A DNA stretch of 64,000 bases from Glandiceps talaboti (lineage: Eukaryota > Hemichordata > Enteropneusta > Spengelidae): positions 19,052,115 to 19,116,114 of the forward strand of contig NC_135555.1 of the NCBI RefSeq assembly GCF_964340395.1. The letters are read 5' to 3'. The number at the start of each line of letters is the position of its first letter. Positions within the stretch are counted from its first letter, which is position 1. The notes below the pieces were generated by a model that made no database searches, was not told the DNA's origin, and saw only the letters and a list, made by a program, of their open reading frames with translations. Made by a program: the position numbers and the translations under genes. This document shows, in pieces, positions 48,864 to 62,931 of this stretch.

Positions 48864-49271
48864 ATGGAATTTTACTTTGGAAACTTTTTACACTATAGAA
48901 AGTTTCTCCAAAGAGGGGATACATTGGATGTGGAGATCAACAGGTGGATCACACTTCATAATAACGTTCCAATAATGTCGAGACCACAGAATGCCTGTAA
49001 GGCTTTGTTGGCTTGTGATACGGAACATTTTCCAGTGATCAACAAAATGCTGGTAATATTCCTGACAACCCCAGTTGGTAGTGTTTCTTGTGAACGCTCC
49101 TTTTCGGCATTGCGCCGTCTGAAACTATGGGCAAGGGCAAGTATGGCAGAAAATCGCCTCTGTGCGCTTGGGATGCTCTTGGTTCACAGAAATACGAAAT
49201 ACATCCCAACTCCAGAGGAAGTGTATTCCAGAAAAAACAAACCAGAGAAAACTGTTAAACTAGATACGTAG
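48864..49271 (+). pseudogene. hAT transposase C-terminal dimerisation domain
   Basis: A 135-codon open frame carries the hAT family dimerisation signature: LLACDTEHFPVINKMLVIFL, then TTPVGSVSCERSFSALRRLK (the conserved S-CERSFS-L-RLK box) and MAENRLCALGMLLVH. This is the tail of ZMYM/52-kDa-repressor-like hAT transposases. No N-terminal BED/THAP finger or catalytic region was found in the 1-2 kb upstream, so it is a fragment or a single distant exon. No inverted terminal repeats are visible nearby. Confidence 0.8.
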
Positions 49272-50091
49272 TTTAAGATCCACTCTTGAAGATCCACTTT
49301 CAATTGTGTTCGACGTTATCTTTGGTTGAAATGTTGTTTAATATAATTATCCTATTGCACTGACACTAGCGTTATTCCGCAATTCATTTTGAAGCGACAA
49401 GTTGCTATGGATTAAGAATGGCCATGAATTTGTAAAAGAAATCTGTTCAAAATGTTAGTTCTACTTCCCGCTGTACTTGCACAGACTGTAGGGCAAATAG
49501 TTGGGTAAAGAAGAGTGTTATTCTGTTGTGTTACTTATTTGAAGAAGCACCATCCACGTTTTTTTAATTTAAAAGTATATTTTTTTACTTTGAATGTGAC
49601 ATCTTTTCGGCAGCTACTTTCAAAAGATACATTACACATGATATGTAATTGCATACGCTAAAATGGATTTTATGTAAATTGCATGCAAATTTTAAATGCA
49701 TATGATTGTACCAGGACAAAGTTCTACCCGGCAATTTGGTTAGGCTACGGCCTTACATGTCGTATTGATTAAATGTTTAAAATGTACTGCGAGTTTGTTA
49801 CCTCATTTTACTCGTTAGATTTTGATCTAGAACATTGTGATCACCAAAAATACATGTGTGTAATAGCCGGGCATCGCGTCGTTGAGTTTGGTACAATTCG
49901 AGATATTCGTGTTCTGATATTACCATACGTTTCACGAATGAAAACAATCGCCAATCGAGTTATTTACGTTCTTTTCGTGGTAAATTTCATGTCATATTTA
50001 TATGAGAGCGTTTCGACTTTTACAAATTCATATGTCTGGTTTATTTTGATTGGTTTCCAAACACGCAGTGACCATGTCTACTAAATGTAAC

Positions 50092-51110
50092 TAAAGGTGG
50101 TACTGACCACGGGCACAAAGTTGACCGAGGCGGTAAACGGCACTATGCCCTAGCCAGCAAACCCAGTCATCGAGCCAAACGTTCTCGAAAAGAACTGGCT
50201 GCAATGGCTCGAGCAGCCAAGGAGCTCGGTCGTCGTCGTGGTGACATGAGGGCTGCCCCTGCAGCGCTTGTCCCACAGTTTAATGCGAACAGACTCACAG
50301 TAGTGCAGATGTGCAATGTGCACTCGATCAGGTATTTTTACAACCAAAGGGTGTTAAACTCAGTGTAGCCTTCCGAGTTCTTCTTGCCTGATAGTGAAAT
50401 AGATCCTGACGAGAAAAAATGCCTTTGAACATCTGAGGGCTATCCTCCAACGTATGTCTGGTTGACTTCAACAAACAAAATACTGTGACGATATTACTTT
50501 GTTGAAAGATGTCAAATATCAGCTGATACAGTATGCATCATCATAGACCATACACCAAGTGTAGGGTCTATGGCATCATCCGTCACTTTCAAATCTCAAC
50601 AATTACACAAATACCTTACAATCTTAAATGATGATAGAGAAGGATGGAGTGATAAGTGTTAGGATAAAATACAGAACCTCAAATTTTGGAATGAAAGTAC
50701 AATAACAATTATTTATTTCAAAAGAGACCCATTGAAACTAAACAAGAAATTAAAACAAGAACCTACAAGGTAGAAAAAGAGCTAATACAAATAAAACAGA
50801 AAAAAAGTACTTGAAGATAAGATTACTGAAGGACAAGACATTCCAACAGAATAATTTCTACTACAAGAAAGACAAAAAACAGACAATTAACAGACAAAAT
50901 ACAGATACAGCAATCAGAAGTTGATGCACTTAGAGTAGAACTCCACAAAATCACAAACAGTAGAATGTTGGATGTGATGGTGGAGTCTGGCGATGTATTG
51001 AGGATGAGAACAACTAATGGTAGTATTGGTAAGGGTACAAGTGTATTCAAATTTAAGCCACTAATTGAGAGTTGTTGAGAGACATCAAGATACACAAAGT
51101 TGAAAACATT
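50092..51110 (+). pseudogene. Exon-like debris upstream of the Mutator-like copy
   Basis: Two coding-like pieces stand out. 50092-50331 reads TDHGHKVDRGGKRHYALASK, PSHRAKRSRKELAAMARAAK and AAPAALVPQF, ending at a possible donor TCAG|GTATTT. It is G+C-richer than its surroundings and strongly basic. 50865-51078 reads a Lys/Gln-rich, probably coiled-coil stretch (QLTDKIQIQQSEVDALRVEL) ending FKFKPLIESC and a stop. Neither has a clean acceptor. They may be 5' exons of the transposase-related gene that follows, or unrelated relics. Confidence 0.35.
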
Positions 51111-51530
51111 GAAGAGGTCAAAGACAATGAGGAGGGTATGTATAACGACATATGAGTAATAATATATCAAAATTTGCTATCACACAAATTCATTTTCATG
51201 CTAGGCCAATGTTACGAGAAGTTGCATTATACCATTTTCTTTCCCCTGTTTTTCATTCAGTTTTTTGAAGAGGAGGAAAACACTGAAGTACAGTATCCTC
51301 GAAACACTGACACATTTTGTCAAGAACAGCCCAGACATTACACTGCAGGCATGTAGGTCTGCTAAACTGTGTGATTTTAGAGGTAATAATCTAGAACTTT
51401 CATTTTGATTGCATTTTTCTCTTATTTCCATCAAATAAATTCTCTAAGAGAGAAAAATTAGATTTTAACACAAAGATCAATACAAATGTACTTCGAATTC
51501 ATTTAAAATCTTTTATTCAAATTACTATAG

Positions 51531-52710
51531 GTGTGATACATGCAGGGATTGGCGAACGTCAACTAAACAGTTTGCTGTCTTCTTTAAACATCCCACCTGT
51601 CAACCACCGAACCGTGAAGAAAAGAGAGAGAGAAATCGGAAAAGTAATCGAAGAGATCGCAGTAACATCAACACCATCGGCACTTAAGGAAGAAAATTCA
51701 GCTACAGCTAAAAGGTTTCTGTAAAATGTATTTCTATTTGTCATCTTAAAATAGTCACTGATATAGTGGATAACTAGTCTTCGGAGAGGGGGGGGGGTGT
51801 CACATGCATATATGTTTAGTTTACATATTTTTTACTTGAGGTTTTCAATTTTCAAAGACACACTATGTGGATGTAATTCCATAATTATACTTACCTTAAT
51901 TTCTGACACAGTGGTATAACAGTAGCAAGGTGAAGAATCATGCAGTCATAGAACAGCGAGTGTCTCATAGAACATTCGAATGTGTATTTCTGTTGTAAAC
52001 TTATCTACAAGTATTGTTTTCAATTTTCATCAGCGATGACCGAAGAGCTGGAGATGGTGTGTCAGCCAGTGTTGACAGTGGATGGCAAACTAGGGGGAGT
52101 GGCAGAGCATACAATAGTCTTTCAGGTGATACTTTATAAATAGTTAAAATAAGTTGAAACTGTATTTCTCTGACATTTAATTTAATAATTTCAATTTATT
52201 TATTTAAAGATTTATAGATTTATGTTTGTGTGTCTGTATACATACATACATACATACATACATATAGATTTATATATTCTCATAAAGTATTTATTCATGT
52301 GTTATCTTTTCTTGTTGCAGGTCATTGTACTATGATTGGATCAAAAACTGGAAACGTCATTGCATATTGATGTAAGATCAAAAAAATGTAAGAAGTGTGA
52401 GGTTGCTAAAAAAGAAAGAAAGATAGAAGTAAAACCTCATGATTGTCGCAGAGAAATTGGTCTGGCTCAGCAAAGGCTATGGAGTCTGATATGGTTGTTG
52501 AAATGGTAAAAGCATGTGCTGAAAAGTCTGTACCATTGCATACAATAATTGGGGATGAAGATGCCACAACTATTTCAAGGCTCCATCAGACAGTAACCAT
52601 ATCAAGAAGATAGTCACAAATGAACTGTATGCTGCACAGAAAAAAAGCAAACAACTTTCTGTGAGGATAATAAAGTATCTACAGAAGTTTCTTCTTTAAA
52701 ATCCTCATTT
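51531..52710 (+). pseudogene. Mutator-like transposase pseudogene retaining introns
   Basis: Exon-like blocks: 51531-51714 (HAGIGERQLNSLLSSLNIPP, KKREREIGKVIEEIA), 52034-52125 (SVDSGWQTRGSGRAYNSLSG) and 52321 onward (GHCTMIGSKTGNVIAY, then after frameshifts DVRSKKCKKCEV, WSGSAKAMESDMVVEMVKAC, IIGDEDATTI, ELYAAQKKSKQLS). The first three join in phase across GT-AG introns (AG|GTTTCT to CAG|CGATG; TCAG|GTGATA to GCAG|GTCAT). The order matches the Mutator-like transposase domain found in many invertebrate proteins, where W/TRG-GR-Y, C-C-A-HDC and D-DSTTI blocks are conserved. At least two frameshifts and stops in the last block show decay. Confidence 0.7.
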
Positions 52711-53522
52711 GTCATATTTCAATATTATGTTTATTTAATGTAATTTTGTCTCCTGCAATAATCAACTGAAGATCAATTTAATTTTATAATTAATGAAGTA
52801 CAAGTATTTCATATCAATTGAATTCTCTCTCGCCCTCTCACCAATTAGTGTAAATCAACTCTAAAATAACATATGGTACCGTTTATGTACTTGAAAATGT
52901 TATTTGTCTTCCCAGTGCACTTATGATAGACCATCTTCCAAAGTAAAATATCAGATTTGACTAGGAAAGTAGTAAGGAATTAGGAAGTGTGGAAACATAG
53001 AAGATATTAGCTGTATTTTGAGTCAGATACAGAATCAGTTGCCTTGTTTACAAAGCATGCAACAATTTGACACCTCAATCTATTTCAGACGTGTTTACTA
53101 GGATCAATAATCGAAGATACCGAGTGTTGCCAAATACATGTATGTCTGGTGATGTACAGCGATGATGATAATTCCACATGGGTCCAATGTGAAAAGATTG
53201 CTGGTGGGTGTGACAGATGGATGCATGTATATCCTGTATCCCCATAGCCCATGTCCAAAGTGCTCTATAGTCACCAACTGAGGCCTTCATTTGTCAGATA
53301 ATAATAAAGAAAGCTGTTATAAAGGGGTAAGGACCTGTTAGGAGTTTATTGCTTATTTGGCACCTGTTGTACACATTGTAAAGAGTTTCAAAAAGATAAA
53401 AGCAAATCATCAAACTACTTGCGCATGACTGGTGATTTGAATATCGTATCTTGAAGTCAGCAATTTAGCCTAATGTATTGAAGTAATGAGTAATTGCTTT
53501 CAATATTTTTCTCAATATGTAG

Positions 53523-54278
53523 ATACCACATATATCAAGTTAGGGCACCAGGTTCCTTACCCCTTTTGGTGAAAAAAGAATATGGCAACATACATAAATA
53601 TGCCCTCATGATTTGGCTGCCCAACTTGAGTGACATACCTTCACAACTACACAATGTCATCACTGATGAGAAGCGTCACTTGAAGTTGGTGCAGGTAGCT
53701 GGGCTGCCAATGGGTCATGTACCAGCCATTCTTAGTGAGGCATTGTATTATTGTATGTTTACTCTAGACTCAGAAGTGACCTGGTAATTATACACTTACC
53801 TAGCTACTGCCTGCATGTTTATTGCACGTATTTTACTTGCATGTATTTAGCCGTGTTCAAATTAACATAAAAAATACGAAAAAATATTAAGAGTTAATTA
53901 GCAAAGTTCAAATCAAATGACCAAAACGTATTACCTGCAAGTAACACTGTAGAGCAATGAAACTACCAGACTGTTTACTAATACTTGTACTCTTCGATTC
54001 ATGTTCTGATGGTATGTTTATTTAATTGACTTTCTAACAACATACTTATTATATTACTGTCTATCAATAAATCTGTTTTTCTATACAGCTGTGTTACTGG
54101 GGATCCCGTCCCAAGTTTTGCACCATGGCCACCAATGCAAGTGAAAGAGGGTGGTGTTGTACTGCCGGCAGAATATAGCATCACCGTGAAGGAGGAACAC
54201 ATGACAAAGGCTAAAGATACCATAGCAACAATTGTTGACAGAATGCCTGAAAAGAGTGTGCTAAAAGTAGTTTATTAG
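53523..54278 (+). CDS. HIRAN-like protein, last two exons (5' end not found)
   Basis: Exon A 53523-53783 and exon B 54089-54278 join in phase 2 across a GT-AG intron (ACCTG|GTAATT to CTATACAG|CTGTG) with no frame damage. Exon A reads LPLLVKKEYGNIHKYAL, then SDIPSQLHNVI and QVAGLPMGHVPA. This resembles the HIRAN pattern (basic residues, N-x-x-D-x-x-A, then IG-x-x-P), although the N-x-Y-D core is altered to NIHKYA. Across the join the text is TCCVTGDPVPSFAPWP, then GGVVLPAEY, a phrase shared by a family of uncharacterised invertebrate proteins. The stop is at 54276-54278. A further 5' exon carrying the start is needed; the Mutator-like remnant lies 0.8 kb upstream but I saw no in-phase link. 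It could be a host gene or the tail of a transposon-encoded protein. Confidence 0.6.
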
Positions 54279-54308
54279 TTGACTGATCTAAGCTTTTATG
54301 ATGTTTTA

Positions 54309-54678
54309 TAGTCTAGTGCCATGACTGGTACATATTTACATACTCAATGTACTCATAACTCCCTGTCTAGTCCATGTCCAAACAAAAGGTGTCAAGTATG
54401 TTAGAATCCCATGGTGAGCGAAGAACGAATGGCACATGTCAGTAGTAATCATCACAACTTGACCAATTGTCATCACCAAACGTCTTAGACCTTCTCATGT
54501 TTGTAAGGTGACTCATCCCCAAGTCTGTTTAAACTGAAATCACATGGATGTCATAATGGTTATATGAATGCTGCATAAGGTAGCACAGAAATCTGTGCGA
54601 TCGTTGAGACATAATAATATTGTTGGGGATAGTACATCGAGTATGTAATACGGTACTAGTCATGGCACTAGACTAGAT
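54309..54678. mobile_element. TA-flanked MITE, about 370 bp
   Basis: The termini TAGTCTAGTGCCATGACTGGTAC and the inverted GTACTAGTCATGGCACTAGACTA pair with one mismatch, and TACATACTC(A/G)ATGTAC continues inward. Possible TA duplications at both ends fit a Tc1/mariner-type mobiliser. No ORF. It starts 31 bp after the HIRAN-like stop codon. Confidence 0.75.
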
Positions 54679-54815
54679 GGTTTTTTTAAAAGTAGTTGTT
54701 TCATGAGTAAAGCACAATTTTTATTCAGGAAAATTAGATTAAAACTTGACACTATAATCTTTGGGCAAATCAGAAATCTTGCCAACACAGTAATAGTACT
54801 TGTTATGTTATGTTA

Positions 54816-55676
54816 TTCAGTGTTTTATTTAAGGCCGGTAAGCCGGTAAATGTTACCGGGGTTCCCCAACCATTTTACCGGAGTTCCCCTGGGCATAGAT
54901 AATAAGGGAAATTCTCTGCTTGGTATGTCAAAATGAGGCGGATGCTTTGATTATATCACTAGACACAAGTCAGCCGGCCACTCAATTTTCAAACTGTAGT
55001 TGTAATAAAGAATGCATACTTTGTCAACATTCACTTTCACGCAACGACAATGTTGCAATTTTGTTGCCATTGAATTACAATTTTACGTGATAGCTAGCAT
55101 AACTCCCTCCTAAACATTGTGTCAGACGCAGAGATGTGGCGGGAGAAAATGACATCGAAGTAGGACGACTGTGAGACCGCTTGTCACTTCAACAAATATG
55201 CCACGTTCATATATGAAAAAGCTAAGACCAATCGATGGAAAAGGGCAAAAATCGATCCAAGGTTTTTTCCAAAAGGGTGAATTTTCTGGTAATGATACCC
55301 CACCAACTACAGTGTCGAGAACAGAAGATCACGATGCCGACGTCGGTGCCTCGTGTCAAAATGATGGACAAACTACCCCTGGTATACCGGTACTCCTACG
55401 ATTGGCGACTCTGATGGTGAACTTATTCAAAAGAAACGGAAACAAGTGCACTGTATTTACTACATATGTTATGTCCAAAAAGCATCTCCAGTCATCTACT
55501 GGGATCTAGAAATTATAAAAATTCCTACTAAGAGAGGGGGGACACCCCCTCTCGTACTCTCCCCCCCACGCTTCGCTTTGCGAAGCGAGGCGCTGTGCTC
55601 CGCACAGCGCATTCATGTTACCTATAGTTCCCCATGAATTTACCTATGTTCCCCATCCTTAAATAAAACACTGAAC
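54816..55676. mobile_element. Non-autonomous hAT-like element with decayed N-terminal ORF
   Basis: The ends TTCAGTGTTTTATTTAAGG and CCTTAAATAAAACACTGAA are perfect inverted repeats. Flanking TTATGTTA (54808-54815 and 55677-55684) is a plausible 8-bp target duplication, although the (TTATG)n background makes this weaker. Inside, the frame 55171-55509 includes GQKSIQGFFQKGEF, the start typical of ZMYM/TTF-type hAT transposases; the rest is missing. Two small G+C-rich hairpins lie at about 55569-55611 (CGCTTCGCTTTGCGAAGCG and GCGCTGTGCTCCGCACAGCGC). About 860 bp. Confidence 0.75.
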
Positions 55677-55710
55677 TTATGTTATGTTATGTTATGTTAT
55701 GTTATGTTAC
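55677..55710. repeat. (TTATG)n pentanucleotide repeat
   Basis: Six to seven TTATG units lie directly right of the hAT-like element, with further units on its left side at 54800-54815, so the element inserted into a pre-existing pentanucleotide run. Confidence 0.9.
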
Positions 55711-58543
<2,833 letters not shown>

Positions 58544-58545
<2 letters not shown>

Positions 58546-59689
58546 GTACTTTGACCACAATGGTACACATTGGTTTATACATGGTGTATCTTCATCGATT
58601 TTTTTTCTCTATGAAAAATACATTTTTATGATAATCAGAGGGAAACTAAGCTATATGAAGAGCAAAATTAGATTATCGCTTATCTTTAAACGATACAATC
58701 TAAAAAGTCAACTAATTAATGTAGTTTGCGCTATATAGCTATATAGCTAAATATATAGCTTCTAACAATATTACACCGCCAAATCGGCAGACTTGAGATT
58801 TTACCAAAATTCTGTGTTTTGTGATATGTAGATTGGGTTTAGACACACAAAATACATACAGATGTGAGATCATATCGATGGTCTTATAGGCACTAAAACA
58901 GCAACAAAAATCAGACATCAATACATTTTTCAGCCCCCATGTTGTTCGACATCGTATTTGTACCGAATACATAGGGTGACATACGCTAACTGAGAAAGTG
59001 CATAACCCAAATATTTGGTAAGCTAATTTCAAACTGATCGTGTTATGATCACGACATACAGAACTGATTAAAAATAATATTCCATGTCTAAAATCCTAAA
59101 TACAACCAATCAAATATATGTTGTTAGTAAAGGTTTTGCAACGATACGGTTATGATGAGATGATCAATATCCATAAAACTCCAATAAGAGCTACATGGAT
59201 GAATAGAAAATTGGCACATAAGCCTTATAGACATTTTGAAACGCAATTATCATAAATAATTTAGTGGAGATAAACATGATTTCATAACGTTAGGTCCACC
59301 ATATATAATTAATGTGCTACCCTGAAAACTATTGGAATGTATCATCAACAAATTGTTGGATTTCGTTCACGATTTTGGGAAGAGAAAGGTCCCTCTGAAA
59401 TTGGTGTTGACCCATTACTATATACATCAACATTTTGTAAATACCTCTGGAATGATTAAACAGAGACGTCATGGTGTTACAGTAATGTGAATATATATGA
59501 TAAACACAACAGGTAGATTTAGACTTCAGTAAGGCACAATGCTCGTTCACTGAAGTGATTCTAGTAAGAATACTGTCTGTGATTTCGCACTACCATGTCG
59601 CATAAATTGACCTGGTAATGACAGCGGGTATTACGTACGGTTCTGATGTGATTACTGATAAAGGATGCATATCACTGGAATAGATAACC
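58544..59689. other. Gene-free stretch
   Basis: A/T-rich sequence. I see no exon, repeat array or recognisable element. Confidence 0.4.
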
Positions 59690-60075
59690 TCTTTCACTGA
59701 GATTATACTGCCCCCAGGGGATGTACTCCCCTCCCCCACCTGGTGTACATATAAGTGCCACCCTTTGGGATGTTTTTTTCACCCTTTGATCTAAAATGGG
59801 GTTCTTAAATGAACCACATAATAAATTCTGAACTAGTTCAGAATTTCCGAGAATTTCCCTCGGAATTCCCCCCCCCCCCACCACCACTAATTGGCTGGTT
59901 GGCATTTTTATTTCACTGATTATTTTACTCTAAAATGGGGTCTTCTAAAAAGTTGAATGGTCTAAAATAAGACATAGGGTTGTGACCAAAATAGGTCTAA
60001 AGTGGGGTCTGGGATTGGTAGCATTGGCCAAACACTCTTACCAGACCTGGCCAGTCGTAACCCCCCCCCCCCCCC
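59690..60075. repeat. Dispersed repeat, copy 2
   Basis: Counterpart of 4381-4690 with the shared CCCTTTGGG, CTAGTTCAGAATTTCC and TTTTACTCT blocks. It has C-runs at 59868-59882 and 60060-60076, and tandem TAAAATGGGGT phrases between them. Confidence 0.55.
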
Positions 60076-60349
60076 CATACGACTCAGCCCATATGTATGA
60101 GAAACTAACTATATTTCAACACTTAACCAATTCTAAAGATATCGTTTTGATTTATGGATACCCTGTTTGCAAATTTGAATTTAATGTTAGTAGTGGTTAC
60201 TGCTCACAGGTCTGGTGCTCAATTACTAACCGTTTCCCCAGCCAAACGTAACTAATAACTCTGGTCAAGTATTTTTACTGACCTTTCAACTTTCACCATC
60301 TCGTCCGTTCAATATACATGCGATATACAAAAACACAGAGAAGTGTTGA

Positions 60350-60790
60350 TAAAAATGGTCAATGATAAGAATGGCCCATGACACGTCTCATCATGATGAC
60401 CTTTGACTCATGAGAGTCGATCATAATATGAATGACACGTGGGTGTCGATCATGATAAGAATGGCCCATGACACATATCCATCATGATATGAATGACATT
60501 TGACATGTGGGGGCTGATCATGATAAGAATGGTCCATGACACATGTCGATCATGATATGAATGACATTTGACACGTGGGGGTTGATCATGATAAGAATGG
60601 CCCATGACACATGTCGATCATGATAAGAATGGCCGATGACACATGTCGATCAGGATATGACTGACATTTAATACCTGCTGGGGTGTCAATTGTGATAAGC
60701 TTTGATGCTAATCACAGTAAGTATTCCAATAACACAATCATGTCGATCATGACATGAATGACCTTTGACACATCAATCGTGAAATGATAT
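60350..60790. repeat. Imperfect tandem repeat with GATCATGATAAGAATGG units
   Basis: About six to seven degenerate units of 60-70 bp combine GATCATGAT(A/)AGAATGGCC, ATGACACATGTC and ATGAATGACATTTGACA. It has palindromic ATCATGAT cores. No ORF. Confidence 0.85.
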
Positions 60791-61622
60791 GAAATTGACC
60801 TAATAGGAACCGTGCTTTAGCAGGTAACTGATATGACACAATGATGATAAAATTTGGTGAGGAGTTATTATGACCATGTGGGTGCAGTCTGTTGGGTAAC
60901 AACTGGTAGAGCTCTAACCTGATACCTAGATCTGATAGGAAATGACATAATGACGTACAATGCACTGTAAAAACACCAGCCTCAATTATCAACTAAGACT
61001 CTTAAATATTTAACTACTCTATCAAACTGTGCCATCGAAAAAATTCGCTAAATAAATGTTTTAGTGAGTAATATGTATATATGCATCTTGCATGCTAGCC
61101 TTGAGGCTTCAAACTGATGGATTTCTACCATGTCCTCTCCATAAACACTTAAGTCTTTTGAGCTCAGTATTTTATGTTAGCCAGAAAACAGACATAAGTT
61201 AATACTGGGTTTTACCAGATGTGCCAGATGATGTCAGTATTATGTCCTCTCCACAAACACTGGAATCTTTTGAGCTTCATATTGTACTTTAATGATATGT
61301 TATCCAGAAAACAGACATCAGAATCAATGAGGACCGTGGAAGTGTGTGACATAAACATAGTCACTAGACAGGATCAACCAGTCACTCACAAAAAGATTTC
61401 ATGATGGTAACAAAGGTATCTAAGAAGGTTGAGTAAGTTGTTAAATGAAATCGTAATCTAATTTTATGTTTGAATACAGAAACATCTGTGAAAAAACAAA
61501 GCATTTGGGGAGAGGACATTGTTGAAATCAACAATGAAACAATCTAGGCTGGTTGCATAGAGCTGAATGGGTTCTATAGCTACGAACTGCGGCACTCTAA
61601 TAGTGTCAAAGACATATTTGAT

Positions 61623-62182
61623 TTAGGCTGTTGAGGTAGTTACATCATTGTAAGATGGTGGAGGGTACTCTGGAGGTGGTTCGGTTGGTTGGTCGAGTGA
61701 TAAGGATACATCTGTAGGCCCTGTTGCAGCCCCTCCAAAAGTGAGATCTTCATAAGATGGAGGTGGGGCAGATGGATCATATACAGGAGGTGCAGAAGGC
61801 TGTGGATGAGGTTGTGAGCTCACAATTGTGCTATTGTCACTGGCAGTACTCCAAGAATTTCTTCTGATATCTCCAACATCGTTATCAATGGAAATAATTG
61901 ATATGGACTGTGAATGGTGACCATTGGATACGACTTCAGCTGTTTGTACTTGTGGTTGACCTGTCTGTTGAGAAGTGTTCAATACCCGTGTACATAGAGT
62001 ACATGATGAGACAGAGCTGGTGAGACCACCACAGCAGTCACAAAAATGTCTGCAACCTTCTCTGACACTAACACAGCGGCCTTCACAATTGGCTCTGACG
62101 AAATTGCGCAAAAATCCATATCCCATTGTACCAAAAAAGGCTACTGCGATAAGATACCCGACAATTTGCCAAAAATCAAGCC
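61623..62182 (-). CDS. Single-pass membrane protein with four PPxY motifs (last exon)
   Basis: An acceptor TTTTCCTACAG precedes 62182, and the frame runs 185 codons to a stop at 61623. It begins with a transmembrane segment (FWQIVGYLIAVAFFGTMGYG) followed by basic residues, then a Cys-rich juxtamembrane stretch (CEGRCVSVREGC, CDCCGG, CTLC) that could be palmitoylated or bind metal. A Ser/Thr-rich linker leads to a Pro-rich tail with PPVY, PPSY (PPPSYEDL), PPEY and PPSY. Such PPxY motifs bind WW domains of NEDD4-family ubiquitin ligases. The layout recalls Shisa, WBP1/VOPP1 or PRRG tails, but I cannot assign a family. The upstream exon or exons with signal peptide and ectodomain were not found within the window. 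Confidence 0.75.
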
Positions 62183-62252
62183 CTGTAGGAAAACAAGTAA
62201 TCGTTGAATTATAATTCATAACAAATGATTTGTTGATATTATTACGAAACAA

Positions 62253-62649
62253 TTAGCCAACTATTTACTGCACTGATATGTTTTATTGGTGGGTAGGTTC
62301 CCGAATATGGCCACCATCTGGTCAATTGATGTGAACGAATTTTGGAAAGTGATGTGCATAATTCCCATATGCACATCCCATGTTCAAATAAAAGGGAAAT
62401 GGCATATTACTGATGGGTGGAAACACAGACTGATGCATTTATTGACTGAATGGATGGACAGAGCCCATTGTAATAGTTCACCCTGGGAGAGGGGAGGACT
62501 AAACATGTCCTGTCTGTGCTTAAGTTATTGTCATAACACTTTGATACAACTCTTGGTACTACTAAAAGTTGTTGACTGCCGGAATAGATTGGATAATACA
62601 CTGTTAGAACACATAGATGGGGTGGGTCAGTGCCATGAGGACAAGAAAG
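62253..62649. other. Intron or flank of the PPxY gene
   Basis: No exon recognised. The frame at 62286-62672 (+) has no domain and overlaps the LINE fragment. Confidence 0.35.
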
Positions 62650-62931
62650 GAGTATTTTGTGGTCGGTCATAAAGAACGCTAGGAGTAATATCTTGAATTT
62701 GATGTATTCAGGTAATAGTAGGCAATGGATTTTCCAAAATGTATTGGTGATATGGAAAAGATTCTTTGCTCTGGTAATATGATGAGCTGTGGTGTTCTGT
62801 TTGAATTGAAGTTTGTCCAACTTCTTGTGGGTGATGTCGTAGAGGAGATTATTTCCATAATCTAGTCCAGATGTTACAAACCAGATTATTCGTGTGATCC
62901 TCGGGTATTTCAGGATTGAACCGATATTCAT
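62650..62931 (-). pseudogene. LINE reverse transcriptase C-terminal fragment
   Basis: The minus frame reads VTSGLDYGNNLLYDITHKKL, DKLQFKQNTTAHHITRAKN and LLPEYIKFKILLLAF. This is the post-RT region of CR1/L2-type LINEs, where the family pattern is S-RLDYCNSLLYG, LQ-VQN-AAR and RI-FKI. The Cys and the catalytic core are gone. It is a dead fragment, oriented like the PPxY gene and probably lying in its upstream intron. Confidence 0.7.

Noticed and set aside
49773-50084. 103-codon plus-strand ORF
   Set aside because: No family resemblance, no exon borders, A/T-rich; most likely chance.
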